From NCBI GenBank assembly GCA_965194375.1, contig CBDAEL010000002.1: a stretch of 64,000 nt of DNA. One strand, 5' to 3'. Source of the stretch: Tabrizicola_A aquatica. GTDB lineage: Bacteria > Pseudomonadota > Alphaproteobacteria > Rhodobacterales > Rhodobacteraceae. Both the position numbers and the translations under genes were made by a program. Of this stretch, positions 24,841-33,642 are shown one piece after another. The notes beneath the pieces are model-generated. The model was not told the origin of the DNA. It made no database searches and saw only the letters and a list, made by a program, of their open reading frames with translations. Positions within the stretch are counted from its first letter, which is position 1. Each line of letters opens with the position of its first letter.

Positions 24841-25587
24841 TCACTCCGCCTGCTCCCACAACTGGGCCATGGCTTCGGCATATTCGGTGCACATGATGAT
24901 GAGGTATTCACCTGGGAAGTAGAAGGCGTTCGCTTCGCCGCAGGGCTCAACGCTGACCAGAACCTCTTGTGGCAATCCGTATCTTCCGTTCAGATCGGCA
25001 ATCTCTTCGGCCAGGATCTGGCTGATCGGATCATCTTCATCGGTGCTCACAAGGACCAAGCCAAAGGTATCCCACCCCGGCTCCAACCCCTCTAGCATCG
25101 CAGACCAGCTGGCATCGACTTGGGCAAACTCATCGGGGCACAGAGCCGCCCGTTCTTCAGGCAGTTCCAGATCGACCGCAACCGCCTCGCGCGCTTCGGG
25201 ATTGGCACCGTAAAACAGGCAGACCGTCGCGTAATAGCGCTGCTGGTCCAATGAATGGGTATCGGCATAGGCTGAATCCCAGCCCTCGGGCTCCGCCGCC
25301 CAGAGGGCAAAGCCGTTTGCCGTGTCATAGGTGATCTGCGTCGCCGTTTCTTCGTCCCAGATGTAGTGGGTGAGCACAGACGCAAGCCCATCCGCCGCGT
25401 CTTCTTCTTTCCCCAGAACCGGCAGGGCCAGCACATCGATCAGCGCGTGACCCAGTTCATGGTAAAACGTCGCGATGATATTCGAGGTAACAAATTGCGC
25501 GGTCGATTCATCCTCGGGCATGTCAAAGCCAAAGGCTGGCGTGGTCGCAAGGGTTAGGCTCAGGCCAAGTGCGTGAAGTGTTTTCAT
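24841..25587 (-). CDS. Secreted DUF4344-like putative metallopeptidase
   Basis: This 248-residue protein has a signal peptide (about 1-19, MKTLHALGLSLTLATTPAFG). The mature part contains the zinc-protease motif HELGH (FYHELGHALIDVLALPV) followed by EEDAADGLA, where the acidic residue 20 or so positions on could be the third ligand, as in gluzincin-type enzymes. It matches the DUF4344 putative metallopeptidases. The ATG overlaps the meaC stop (ATGA), so it is translationally coupled to mesaconyl-CoA hydratase, an odd partner. The substrate is unknown. Confidence 0.78.
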   Translation of the reverse strand: MKTLHALGLSLTLATTPAFGFDMPEDESTAQFVTSNIIATFYHELGHALIDVLALPVLGKEEDAADGLASVLTHYIWDEETATQITYDTANGFALWAAEPEGWDSAYADTHSLDQQRYYATVCLFYGANPEAREAVAVDLELPEERAALCPDEFAQVDASWSAMLEGLEPGWDTFGLVLVSTDEDDPISQILAEEIADLNGRYGLPQEVLVSVEPCGEANAFYFPGEYLIIMCTEYAEAMAQLWEQAE

Positions 25588-26615
25588 TTTGGCATCAACG
25601 CCCAGTAATCGAGATCCAACAGCACTTCGGGCAGATATTTGCCATCCGCGCCCTTCAGCGCAAAGGGCTCTGCCCCTTGTTTGACCGCCACCAGCCGCAG
25701 GCGGATCGCGCCCACCCCGGGCGCGGTGGTATCGGCACGGTCCAAGACCTCGGACCAAGCCTTGATCGTGTCGCCAGAGTGGCAGGGGTTTGCGTGGGCC
25801 CCCGCATTCAAAGCCCCGATCATTTGTGCATTGGCCAGCCCATTGAACGACAAGGCACGCGCCATGGAAATCACATGGCCGCCATAGATCAACCGCTTGC
25901 CATCCTCGCGGAAGGTGGCGTCGAAATGGACCTTGGCGGTGTTCTGCCAAAGACGCGTGGCGATCATATGTTCGGCCTCTTCGACCGTCACACCATCGAC
26001 ATGGTCAATCTTCTCGCCCACCGCATAGTCACCCCAGCGGTGCGGCTCACCGGCCAAGCTGAAATCGTAGTTCGAGAAATCCAACCCTTTGGGGATCACC
26101 AGATCCGCCGCGGGCACCACCTTTTGCAGATCGGGCACAACCGGCTCGGGCGCGGGGGCGTCCATGCGGTTTTTGCGCACCATCACCCAGCGCACATATT
26201 CCAGCACCACCTGCCCGTGCTGGTTGATCCCCTTGGTGCGGACATAGACATTGCCCGACTTGCCGTTCGAGTTTTCCTTCAACCCGATCACGGTGGATTC
26301 CGAGCGCAAGGTGTCACCGGGCCAGACCGGGGCGAGCCAGCGCCCCTCGGCATAACCCAGATTGGCCACCGCGTTCAGGCTGATGTCGGGAACCGTCTTG
26401 CCAAAGACCACATGGAAGGACACCAGATCATCCATCGGCGCCGCTGGCAGGCCGCTGGCGCGGGCAAACTCATCCGAGGAGTAAAGCGCCCCGCGTGCAG
26501 GATAAAGCGCATGATACATCGCCCGCTCGCCCCCCGACACCGTGCGCGGCACGGCATGGATGATCACCTCACCAATGCGGTAATCTTCAAAGAAACGGCC
26601 CGGGTTGGTCTTCAT
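25584..26615 (-). CDS. meaC: Mesaconyl-CoA hydratase
   Basis: MeaC (also called Mch) hydrates mesaconyl-C1-CoA to (2R,3S)-beta-methylmalyl-CoA in the ethylmalonyl-CoA pathway. The 343-residue protein holds two hot-dog (MaoC-like) domains (about 1-155 and 175-340), and the N-terminal GRFFEDYRIGEVIIHAVPRTVS carries the dehydratase motif region. Length and sequence fit the R. sphaeroides enzyme, which lies in the same order relative to sdh, a DUF1737 gene, an nnrU gene and mcl2. ATG 26615 follows AAAGGACC and gives the family N-terminus MKTNPGRFFEDY. Confidence 0.92.
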   Translation of the reverse strand: MKTNPGRFFEDYRIGEVIIHAVPRTVSGGERAMYHALYPARGALYSSDEFARASGLPAAPMDDLVSFHVVFGKTVPDISLNAVANLGYAEGRWLAPVWPGDTLRSESTVIGLKENSNGKSGNVYVRTKGINQHGQVVLEYVRWVMVRKNRMDAPAPEPVVPDLQKVVPAADLVIPKGLDFSNYDFSLAGEPHRWGDYAVGEKIDHVDGVTVEEAEHMIATRLWQNTAKVHFDATFREDGKRLIYGGHVISMARALSFNGLANAQMIGALNAGAHANPCHSGDTIKAWSEVLDRADTTAPGVGAIRLRLVAVKQGAEPFALKGADGKYLPEVLLDLDYWALMPK

Positions 26616-26656
26616 CCGTCTTGGTCCTTTGGGTAGTGGGGTCGCCCCCACCCGCT

Positions 26657-26860
26657 TCATTGCTCGCCGAGTTTGATCTCGGGCGAATAGGTGCCCGGCA
26701 CCTCTTTCACCACCGCCTGCCCGCAGCGCATGACGCCCCGGCTTGCGTCAAAGGCATAGGTGGGGCTGCCCTGCAGCTCCCACCCTTTGTTCAGGGCCGC
26801 CGTCACTTTGTGACAAAAGGCCGATGTGTCGTCGTCGCTGAGAAAACGGTAGAGTTTCAT
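26657..26860 (-). CDS. DUF1737 family small protein
   Basis: This 67-residue soluble protein (MKLYRFLSDDDTSAFCHKVTAALNKGWELQGSP...KLGEQ) matches the DUF1737 family over its whole length. ATG 26860 is the family start; an in-frame ATG at 26902 would extend into the nnrU gene. The function is unknown. It sits between nnrU and meaC and is probably cotranscribed with them. Confidence 0.82.
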   Translation of the reverse strand: MKLYRFLSDDDTSAFCHKVTAALNKGWELQGSPTYAFDASRGVMRCGQAVVKEVPGTYSPEIKLGEQ

Positions 26861-26864
26861 GATC

Positions 26865-27407
26865 TTAGCCGAAGGTTGGATAGCCAAGTGCGTAATGCAC
26901 ACCCACCAGAACGCCGTAGAAGATCAGGCTTCCAGCAATGGCCATCGCTTCAAACTTGGCGGGTTTTGCGGCAGGCGGCACCCAAGGACCGGCACGGTTG
27001 ATCAGCACCATCGAGATCAGCGCCCAGAGGCCAAGGCCCCCGAAGAGAACAAAGGACGGCGTATCGCCATTGACCAGCACATGCGACAGCGCCCAAAGCA
27101 CGGTCGCCCACAGCATCGGGTGGCGGATCTTGCGGGCAATGGCGGTTTTCATGCCAGAGGCGGCAAACAGATACACCGAGCCCAGCATCAGAAGGTTGTT
27201 GATCCCCACCATCGCGGGCGAGCGGCCCCAGAAAAACGCGCCCTCCGCGGCGCGATAGCCCACGACCATCAGCACGATCCCCAGCACCATGGCCAGTGAC
27301 AACGGCCCCTTGGCCTTGTCTCCCCAACCCGCGCGCATCTCGGGCGCAAGGCGTTTCATCCAATGCGGCACAATCCACAGGGCAAGGCCAAGAATAAGAA
27401 GGGTCAT
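26865..27407 (-). CDS. NnrU-like integral membrane protein
   Basis: This 180-residue protein has five or six membrane helices and the NnrU signature: N-terminal TLLILGLALWIVPHWMKRL, then RHPMLWATVLWALSHVLVNGD. NnrU was named for a role near nitrite/nitric oxide reductase genes, and related MddA/isoprenylcysteine methyltransferase-like proteins exist; its substrate here is not known. ATG 27407 follows GGAG at seven bases, better than a GTG six bases upstream. The same gene lies between meaC and mcl2 in Rhodobacter. Confidence 0.85.
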   Translation of the reverse strand: MTLLILGLALWIVPHWMKRLAPEMRAGWGDKAKGPLSLAMVLGIVLMVVGYRAAEGAFFWGRSPAMVGINNLLMLGSVYLFAASGMKTAIARKIRHPMLWATVLWALSHVLVNGDTPSFVLFGGLGLWALISMVLINRAGPWVPPAAKPAKFEAMAIAGSLIFYGVLVGVHYALGYPTFG

Positions 27408-27446
27408 CTGCACGCTCCGGTGATGAATAGGGACATCACAGTTGCA

Positions 27447-28310
27447 TCATTCGGCCATGGCTGCAATCGCCTCGGCCTTGGCCAGCGTTGCGGTCGCCGT
27501 CACGACGTGCAGGTTCTCTACGATCTTGCCATCGACCACGGCGACCCCCTGCCCCGCCGCTTTCGCGGCCGAGAAAGCGGCAATCTGGCGGCGGGCAAGG
27601 TCCAACTCGTCGGCGCTGGGTGCGAAGGCCGCGTTGGCAATCTCCAACTGCGCCGGGTGGATCACGGTCTTGCCGTCAAATCCCATATCGCGGCCCTGCT
27701 CACATTCGGCGCGCAGTCCCGCCTCATCCTTGAAGGCGTTGAACACCCCGTCCACGATCACCTTGCCATGGGCGCGGGCGGCCAGAAGGCACAAGCCAAG
27801 TCCCGCTTGCATCGCCAGACGGTCAGGGCGAAAGCGGCTGTTCAACTCTTTGGCCAGATCATTGGTGCCCATCACCATGCCCTTCAGGCGCGGATGGGCG
27901 GCAATCTCGGCGGCGTTCAGCATGCCCAGCGCCGTCTCCATCATGGCCCAAAGGTCAGCGCCGGGCACAGCCTCGGCCACCGCGTCGAGGTCAGCCGCAC
28001 GGTTCACTTTCGGGATCAGGATGGCGTCAATCTTGGCGCCGCGCGCAATCGCCGCGTCCATCGCATTGGCGTCATCGCGGCCCCAAGCACTGTCAAAGCC
28101 ATTGATCCGCACGATCCGCGCCCGGTTGCCGAAATCCCAATCTGTCAGCACCCGCGCCACAAGATCTCGCGCGGCGGATTTTTCGTCGGGCGAGACCGCA
28201 TCTTCCAGATCGAAGATGATCGCATCCGCCGCCAGCCCCATAGCCTTTTCCACCGCCCGCTCTTTCGAGCCGGGGATGTACAGGACCGAGCGATAGGGCC
28301 GTGCCGACAT
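27447..28310 (-). CDS. mcl2: CitE-like (3S)-malyl-CoA thioesterase
   Basis: This 287-residue TIM-barrel protein of the HpcH/HpaI-CitE family has RSVLYIPGSKERAVEKA, IIFDLEDAVSPDEK (Mg and CoA site) and GKTVIHPAQL. It is shorter than Mcl1 (about 318 residues) and diverges from it at the N-terminus. With meaC, DUF1737 and nnrU upstream, this points to Mcl2, which hydrolyses (3S)-malyl-CoA to malate and CoA at the end of the ethylmalonyl-CoA pathway. The Mcl1 lyase is not in this window. A general citrate lyase beta-like role cannot be excluded. ATG 28310 follows GGAGA. Confidence 0.8.
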   Translation of the reverse strand: MSARPYRSVLYIPGSKERAVEKAMGLAADAIIFDLEDAVSPDEKSAARDLVARVLTDWDFGNRARIVRINGFDSAWGRDDANAMDAAIARGAKIDAILIPKVNRAADLDAVAEAVPGADLWAMMETALGMLNAAEIAAHPRLKGMVMGTNDLAKELNSRFRPDRLAMQAGLGLCLLAARAHGKVIVDGVFNAFKDEAGLRAECEQGRDMGFDGKTVIHPAQLEIANAAFAPSADELDLARRQIAAFSAAKAAGQGVAVVDGKIVENLHVVTATATLAKAEAIAAMAE

Positions 28311-28483
28311 GATTCTCTCCACCGAAACAATCTTGCGGAAAAAGACACCGATTGGGCATTTTCAGCAAGCCCGATTTTGCTGCATCGCAGAAAAACCAGA
28401 TCGTCCGCCGGAACGGGGCATTAACCCGCCGCTTACCCATGGGGCGCAGCCTGAGTGCACGGCCAATCACTTTGGGGGTTTTC

Positions 28484-28801
28484 ATGGACAAGATGCTGTT
28501 TGCGCTTTCGCTGGGCTTTGCCGGGCTGATCTTCGCCACACAGGCGGCCATCGCCGCGCAATGCGCGCCGCGCGAGCAGGTGGTGGCCGGGTTGGCCACC
28601 GGATTTGATGAGGTGCGCCGGGGCGCAGGCCTGACCGCCGGACCGGATGCGCGCGCCCAAGTGGTTGAGATTTTCACCTCAGCCTCAGGCAGCTGGACGA
28701 TTGTCGTCACCCGGCCCGATGGCCAGACCTGCCTTGTCGCCTCGGGTCAGGCTTGGGAGGACATCGCCGAGGAACTGGCTGCCAAGGGGGAACCGGCGTA
28801 A
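28484..28801 (+). CDS. Small secreted hypothetical protein
   Basis: This 105-residue protein has a signal peptide (about 1-23, ending AIAAQ) and a small mature domain with two cysteines (QCAPRE and TCLVAS). I do not recognise the family beyond similar short periplasmic proteins of Rhodobacteraceae. ATG 28484 follows GGGGGTTTTC. It is divergent from mcl2 and convergent with the TauE/SafE gene, and it stands alone. Confidence 0.62.
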   Translation: MDKMLFALSLGFAGLIFATQAAIAAQCAPREQVVAGLATGFDEVRRGAGLTAGPDARAQVVEIFTSASGSWTIVVTRPDGQTCLVASGQAWEDIAEELAAKGEPA

Positions 28802-28808
28802 GCGCCCT

Positions 28809-29555
28809 TTAGGCGGCGGCGGACAGCCCGTCCCATATCAGCTTGAGCGAAATCGCCAAAAGCGCCCAAGTGACGATCTGGAAGAACAGCCGCTCGGGGA
28901 TGATTTTGACCAGCTTCACGCCGACAAAGACCGCGATGGCCGCCACTGGCATCAACAGGGCGGCCACTTTCAGATTACTAGGGTGGAACTGACCCAAGGC
29001 CCAATAAGGCACCAACTTTATCATGTTGAGATAGGCAAAAAGAATAGTGCTGGTCGCAGCATATACCAGCTTTGGCTGGCCAAGGGGCAGGACATAGATC
29101 TGAAACGGCGGCCCGCCAGAATGATTGACGAAACTGGTGAAGCCGGTCAGCGTGCCCCAAAATACGCCGGGTGCGACCTTGGCCTTGCGCGGCTGCATGG
29201 TCCCGCGCTGGAACAAGAGTCGAAGCGCAAAGACCGCCCCAATGACCCCGACCAGCGCGGTTACGGCCCATTCCGGCGTGATCTTCGCAGTGGCCCATCC
29301 AAGGCCCACCCCTATGGTGACCCCAGCCGTCAAAATTGCTAGCACCCGGCGGTCAAAGGCATGGCGATAGGCATAAAGCCCGAACATATCGGACAGCACA
29401 TAGACGGGCAGCAAAAGCCCTGCCGCCGTGACGGGCGAGACGGCCAGCGACAGCACCGGCACGCTGAGCATAGCGACAACGGGCAAGCCACCTTTACCCA
29501 TGCCAACCAGCACTGCTGCCAGCACCGCCAGCGCCCAAAAGGCAAACCCCTCCAT
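28809..29555 (-). CDS. TauE/SafE family membrane transporter
   Basis: This 248-residue inner membrane protein has about eight hydrophobic helices arranged as two repeats, as in TauE/SafE (DUF81) anion exporters. GKGGLPVVAMLSVPVL in helix 1-2 and FTSFVNHSGGPPFQIYVLP in the second repeat are typical. Family members move sulfite, sulfoacetate or other organosulfur anions; the substrate here is not evident. ATG 29555 follows GGAAGAGGC. It is divergent from mdh with 221 bases between. That gap has an ATAC-CACA-GTAT inverted repeat at 29730-29741 and nothing else I can name. Confidence 0.85.
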   Translation of the reverse strand: MEGFAFWALAVLAAVLVGMGKGGLPVVAMLSVPVLSLAVSPVTAAGLLLPVYVLSDMFGLYAYRHAFDRRVLAILTAGVTIGVGLGWATAKITPEWAVTALVGVIGAVFALRLLFQRGTMQPRKAKVAPGVFWGTLTGFTSFVNHSGGPPFQIYVLPLGQPKLVYAATSTILFAYLNMIKLVPYWALGQFHPSNLKVAALLMPVAAIAVFVGVKLVKIIPERLFFQIVTWALLAISLKLIWDGLSAAA

Positions 29556-29776
29556 GCCTCTTCCCCCTGCCGCGCGAATCCCCCATGATGCCGCGCAATG
29601 CCGAACCGGTGCGGCCGTCACCTGCACCAAGGTCCATGAAAGTCCCGTTACCGCAATCCCGCGGCCGGGGCCAGCCCATGACCTTGCTGCAGCGCGGCAG
29701 ACTTGCATTCTGGATCGCCCTGATTTAGCATACCACAGTATACAATCTTGCAGCCAAGCACTCGGAGACCGAACCC

Positions 29777-30739
29777 ATGGCACGACCCAAAATCGCCCTT
29801 ATCGGCGCAGGCCAGATCGGCGGCACCCTTGCCCACCTCGCCGCCCTCAAGGAACTGGGGGACATCGTCCTTTTTGACATCGCCGAGGGCACGCCGCAGG
29901 GCAAGGCGCTGGACATCGCGCAATCTGGCCCGGTTGAGGGCTTTGACGCGTCGCTGAAGGGCGCGAATTCCTACGAGGATATCGCGGGTGCAGATGTCTG
30001 CATCGTCACCGCCGGCGTGCCGCGCAAGCCGGGGATGAGCCGCGATGACCTTTTGGGCATTAACCTCAAGGTGATGAAATCGGTCGGCGAAGGCATCAAG
30101 GCCCATGCGCCCAATGCCTTTGTGATCTGCATCACCAACCCCTTGGACGCGATGGTCTGGGCGCTGCGCGAGTTTTCGGGCCTGCCGCACAACAAGGTGG
30201 TCGGTATGGCAGGCGTTCTGGACGCGGGCCGTTTCCGTCACTTCCTGTCGGTGGAATTCAACGTCTCGATGAAGGATGTCACAGCCTTTGTTCTGGGCGG
30301 CCATGGCGACACCATGGTGCCGTTGGTTCGGTATTCCACTGTCGCCGGCATTCCGCTGCCCGATCTGGTGAAAATGGGCTGGACCACGCAGGAAAAGCTC
30401 GACGGCATCGTGCAGCGCACCCGTGACGGTGGCGCGGAAATCGTGGGCCTTTTGAAGACCGGCTCGGCCTTCTACGCGCCTGCCGCTTCGGCGATTGAAA
30501 TGGCCGAAGCCTATCTGAAGGACCAAAAGCGCCTGCTGCCCTGCGCGGCCTATGTGGACGGCGCATACGGCCTGAAGGGCATGTATGTCGGCGTGCCGAC
30601 GATCCTTGGCGCCGGAGGCGTGGAGCGTGTGGTGGACATCAAACTCAACGCGGATGAGCAAGCGATGATGGACAAATCCATCGACGCGGTGAAGGGCCTT
30701 GTCGCCGCTTGCAAGGCGATTGATCCGTCGCTGGCCTGA
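29777..30739 (+). CDS. mdh: Malate dehydrogenase
   Basis: Mdh interconverts malate and oxaloacetate with NAD in the TCA cycle. The 320-residue protein is of the LDH-like type with the NAD loop GAGQIGG (10-16), substrate arginines R83 and R89 (VPRKPGMSR) that mark malate rather than lactate specificity, the D149/R152 pair and catalytic H176 (GGHGDTMVP). It lies downstream of the mcl2-meaC-sdh block and completes the route from malyl-CoA and succinate to oxaloacetate. A terminator hairpin follows at 30778. Confidence 0.97.
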   Translation: MARPKIALIGAGQIGGTLAHLAALKELGDIVLFDIAEGTPQGKALDIAQSGPVEGFDASLKGANSYEDIAGADVCIVTAGVPRKPGMSRDDLLGINLKVMKSVGEGIKAHAPNAFVICITNPLDAMVWALREFSGLPHNKVVGMAGVLDAGRFRHFLSVEFNVSMKDVTAFVLGGHGDTMVPLVRYSTVAGIPLPDLVKMGWTTQEKLDGIVQRTRDGGAEIVGLLKTGSAFYAPAASAIEMAEAYLKDQKRLLPCAAYVDGAYGLKGMYVGVPTILGAGGVERVVDIKLNADEQAMMDKSIDAVKGLVAACKAIDPSLA

Positions 30740-30777
30740 TCTGGCCGCAGGGTTCGTCCTGATTGTGTTCTTACAAG

Positions 30778-30805
30778 CGCGCGGTCCCAACGGGCCGCGC
30801 GTTTT
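30778..30805 (+). terminator. Rho-independent terminator after mdh
   Basis: CGCGCGG-T-CCC (30778-30788) pairs with GGGCCGCGCG (30792-30801), with one bulged base and the loop AAC, followed by TTTTG. It is 38 bases after the mdh stop. Confidence 0.8.
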
Positions 30806-30916
30806 GCCTTGGCCCCGCCCTGCCTGTCCAGCGCGCGCACAGGTGCTGGCGAATACAATTGCGCCAGAACGCTCCAACCACTTCAGGATTGGGGCAGGAT
30901 CGGCCAACGGCCGCCC

Positions 30917-31252
30917 TTAGTGATTGACCGCGCTGGAGAAGAGGTGAATGACCAAGACCCCAGCCATGATCAGCCCCAACCCCAACAGCGCCGCTCCGTC
31001 TAGCACCTGCTTTTGCCAGACCCAAGCCACCGCTGTGATCAGCACGATCCCAAGCCCAGACCAAAGGGCATAGACCACCCCGGTCGGCATGACCCGCAAG
31101 GGAACCGACAAAAGCCAAAATGCCCCGGCATAGCCGAAGATCGCAATCAGACTGGGAACGAGGCGCGTAAAGCTGGCCGAGCGGGCCAAGGCGGTGGTTG
31201 CCACCACTTCAAGCACGATGGCCGCCAAGAGAAAGAGATAGGTTTTCAGCAT
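30917..31252 (-). CDS. Small multidrug resistance (SMR/EmrE-type) transporter
   Basis: This 111-residue protein has four membrane helices and the SMR signature: the essential glutamate in helix 1 (AAIVLEVVATTAL), SFTRLVPSL before helix 2, the tryptophan-containing VVYALWSGLGIV in helix 3 and a short last helix. SMR proteins exchange protons for quaternary cations, guanidinium or polyamines. The sequence looks more EmrE-like than Gdx/SugE-like, but specificity cannot be fixed. ATG 31252 begins directly before helix 1. Confidence 0.87.
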   Translation of the reverse strand: MLKTYLFLLAAIVLEVVATTALARSASFTRLVPSLIAIFGYAGAFWLLSVPLRVMPTGVVYALWSGLGIVLITAVAWVWQKQVLDGAALLGLGLIMAGVLVIHLFSSAVNH

Positions 31253-31447
31253 CACGGGCCCTCCACTCCCCCTTCGTGTCATGGCAGGCCGAATGACACA
31301 AGCCAGCCCGACGATTGGCAAGGCTGTCCCGCTTTTGCCCCAACTTGGCGCAGCGCAAGAAATTTATCCGTCACACCCCCGTTTTCCTTTTGCCATTCCC
31401 CCCATGCTTTGGCCTATCCTGCCGCCAAAGCGCGACAGGAGACCGAC

Positions 31448-32146
31448 ATGGCCCGCAAACTGGTTTTGATCCGCCACGGTGACGACCCGCCCGATGACCG
31501 GGTGGTGAGCTTTGCCGTGCAGGCGGGGTTTGATCCGGTAATCTTGCGTCCCTTTGCGGGAGACCTCCTGCCAGTGCCGGGCGCGGATGTGGCCGGATCG
31601 GTGGTCTATGGTGGCCCGTTCAATGTGTTTGACGAGGATAAGCATTCGTTCTTGCATGACGAAGCGGCTTGGATCCGGGCCTGCATGGCGCAAGACATCC
31701 CGCTTTTGGGCATCTGTCAGGGCGCCCAGCAGATCGCGCGGGTGATGGGGGCCGAGGTTGGCCCGCCGCCCAGTGGTCTGCATGAGTTTGGCTATTACCC
31801 AATCTCACCCACGGCCGAGGGGCGCGACTTCCTGCCTGAGACCATTCCGATGACGCAGGCGCATTTCCACACCTTTGCCATCCCCGAAGGTGCGGTGCAT
31901 CTGGCCACAAGCCCGATGTATCCCAATCAGGCCTTCCGGATTGGCCATAAGGTTTATGGCTTTCAGTTCCACCCCGAATGCACGATCGAGGGCTTTCGCC
32001 GCTGGCAATCCGCCCCTTGGGCGGCCTATGGCAAGCCCGGCGTGCAAACGCGGGCCGAACAGGACGCGGTGATGATGGAGGCGGATGCCAAACAGGCTGC
32101 GTGGTTCTACGGATTTCTGGACAAGCTTTTCGGTCGCGCGGAATGA
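31448..32146 (+). CDS. Class I glutamine amidotransferase-like protein
   Basis: This 232-residue protein has the class I amidotransferase nucleophile elbow GICQGAQQ and the catalytic His-Glu pair in FHPEC. It resembles stand-alone GMP-synthase-like amidotransferase domains, including gamma-glutamyl hydrolases of polyamine or gamma-glutamyl intermediates. No synthase partner is adjacent. ATG 31448 follows CAGGAG. The downstream EamA gene overlaps by four bases (ATGA), and a reductase gene follows, giving a three-gene operon. Confidence 0.85.
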   Translation: MARKLVLIRHGDDPPDDRVVSFAVQAGFDPVILRPFAGDLLPVPGADVAGSVVYGGPFNVFDEDKHSFLHDEAAWIRACMAQDIPLLGICQGAQQIARVMGAEVGPPPSGLHEFGYYPISPTAEGRDFLPETIPMTQAHFHTFAIPEGAVHLATSPMYPNQAFRIGHKVYGFQFHPECTIEGFRRWQSAPWAAYGKPGVQTRAEQDAVMMEADAKQAAWFYGFLDKLFGRAE

Positions 32147-33024
32147 CCGACCTATCCCAGCGCAATCCGCAAGCCTACGGCGTTCTGGTCACCTTGGCCG
32201 GGGTGATGATCTTTGTGCCCGATGCCTTGGTGATGCGGTTGATCGGCGGGGATATGCTGGCTTTGGCCTTTTGGCGGGGGATTTTGGCGGGTGGGATTTT
32301 TCTAGCCGCCAACGTGATCTTTGCCCGACAGACCATGCCGGGCAAGGGCGAATGGTTTGACCGCAAAGGGCTTTTGGTGATCGGGCTTAATGCAGTTGGG
32401 GGCATCACTTGGTGTTCGGCGATGCAATACACCTCGGCCGCCAATGCGCTCTTGGTGCTGGCAACTGCGCCCTTTATTGCCGCACTTTTGTCGTGGCTGA
32501 CCTTGCGCGAGACCATTGACCGCGCCACGGCGCTGGCGATTGGGCTGGTGTTTGCCGGTGTGCTGATCATCGGCTCGGGCAGTATGGGGCATGGGCGGCT
32601 TTTGGGAGACGCCTTTGCGCTCGTCAATGCCACCGCAATTGCCGCCTATTACGTCACGCTGCGCACCACGGGGCGGCGCAACATGCTGCCGCATCTGGCG
32701 CTGGGGGCGATTTTGGGCGGGCTTTTGGCCCTTCCCTTTGCCGAGTTTGTCCCAGTCGATGGCGGCACAGCGTTTTTGATCTTTCTGTCTGGTGCTGTCA
32801 TCCTGCCGGGTGCGGCGGGGCTGTTGATGCTGGGCCCGCGCTATTTGCCAGCGCCCGAGGTGTCGATGATCACGCTTTTGGAGGTGATCCTTGGGCCATT
32901 GCTGGTCTGGGCGGTGATTGGCGAGAACCCGGGCCAGATGTCGCTGATCGGCGGTGCGGTGATCGTGGTCACGGTCGCGCTGCACACGCTGCGGCGGATC
33001 TCGCAGCCACAAGGGGCCAGTTGA
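32143..33024 (+). CDS. EamA/DMT-family transporter
   Basis: This 293-residue inner membrane protein has ten predicted helices in two EamA repeats (about 10-140 and 155-285). ARD-like family residues appear in LAFWRGILAGG and APFIAALLSWLTLRE. Proteins of this drug/metabolite transporter family export amino acids, nucleosides or other metabolites; the substrate is not known. Start ATG 32143 overlaps the amidotransferase stop. Confidence 0.88.
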   Translation: MTDLSQRNPQAYGVLVTLAGVMIFVPDALVMRLIGGDMLALAFWRGILAGGIFLAANVIFARQTMPGKGEWFDRKGLLVIGLNAVGGITWCSAMQYTSAANALLVLATAPFIAALLSWLTLRETIDRATALAIGLVFAGVLIIGSGSMGHGRLLGDAFALVNATAIAAYYVTLRTTGRRNMLPHLALGAILGGLLALPFAEFVPVDGGTAFLIFLSGAVILPGAAGLLMLGPRYLPAPEVSMITLLEVILGPLLVWAVIGENPGQMSLIGGAVIVVTVALHTLRRISQPQGAS

Positions 33025-33620
33025 TGCGCCTTTTGGTGATCCACGCCCATCCGGTGCCCGAAAGCTTTAACGCTGCCCTGTGCAAAGTGGCGGTCGATAC
33101 CGCCCGGGCGCAGGGCCATGAGGTGCGGCTGATCGACCTTTACGCCGAGGGCTTCAACCCAGTGATGTCCGCCGAGGAACGCCGCGCCTACCATGACGAC
33201 GGCCCGCCCCCGCCCGATATCGCCCCGCATATCGCGGCCCTGCAATGGGCCGAGGGGCTGATCTTTGTTTATCCGACATGGTGGTATGCACAGCCTGCGA
33301 TGCTGAAAGGCTGGATGGACCGGGTCTGGCGGCCCGGTGTCACCTTTACCGTGCCAAGCCCCGGCGCACCGATGCGCCCGGCGTTGACCAATGTCCGACT
33401 GATCGGTGTCATCACCACCTTTGGCGCGCCGTGGTGGCTTTGGACCTTTGTGATGGGCGCGCCGGGGCGGCGGATGATCTTGCGGGGTTTGCGCCTTTGC
33501 ACCGCCAAGCGGACGAAAACCTTTTGGCTGGGCCTGCATGAGATGGACACCTGCAATGCCCCGCGCCGCAATGCCTTTGTCGCGCGGGTTGCGGCGCGGA
33601 TCAGGCGGATTGCGGTCTAG
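33024..33620 (+). CDS. NAD(P)H dehydrogenase (quinone)-like flavodoxin-fold protein
   Basis: This 198-residue protein of the NQO1/KefF/MdaB type has the N-terminal VIHAHPVPESFNAALCKVAV (FMN/FAD phosphate site) and YPTWWYAQPAMLKGWMDRVWRPG, which is diagnostic. It probably reduces quinones or related electrophiles in the cytoplasm. The ATG shares a base with the stop of the EamA gene, so translation is coupled. A TTG three bases earlier is a less likely start. Confidence 0.87.
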   Translation: MRLLVIHAHPVPESFNAALCKVAVDTARAQGHEVRLIDLYAEGFNPVMSAEERRAYHDDGPPPPDIAPHIAALQWAEGLIFVYPTWWYAQPAMLKGWMDRVWRPGVTFTVPSPGAPMRPALTNVRLIGVITTFGAPWWLWTFVMGAPGRRMILRGLRLCTAKRTKTFWLGLHEMDTCNAPRRNAFVARVAARIRRIAV

Positions 33621-33642
33621 GCGCGTGCGGGCTTGGCACGCG

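Noticed and set aside
27447..28310. Mcl1 malyl-CoA/methylmalyl-CoA lyase
   Set aside because: The protein is about 30 residues shorter than Mcl1 and differs at the N-terminus; length and neighbours fit Mcl2 better.
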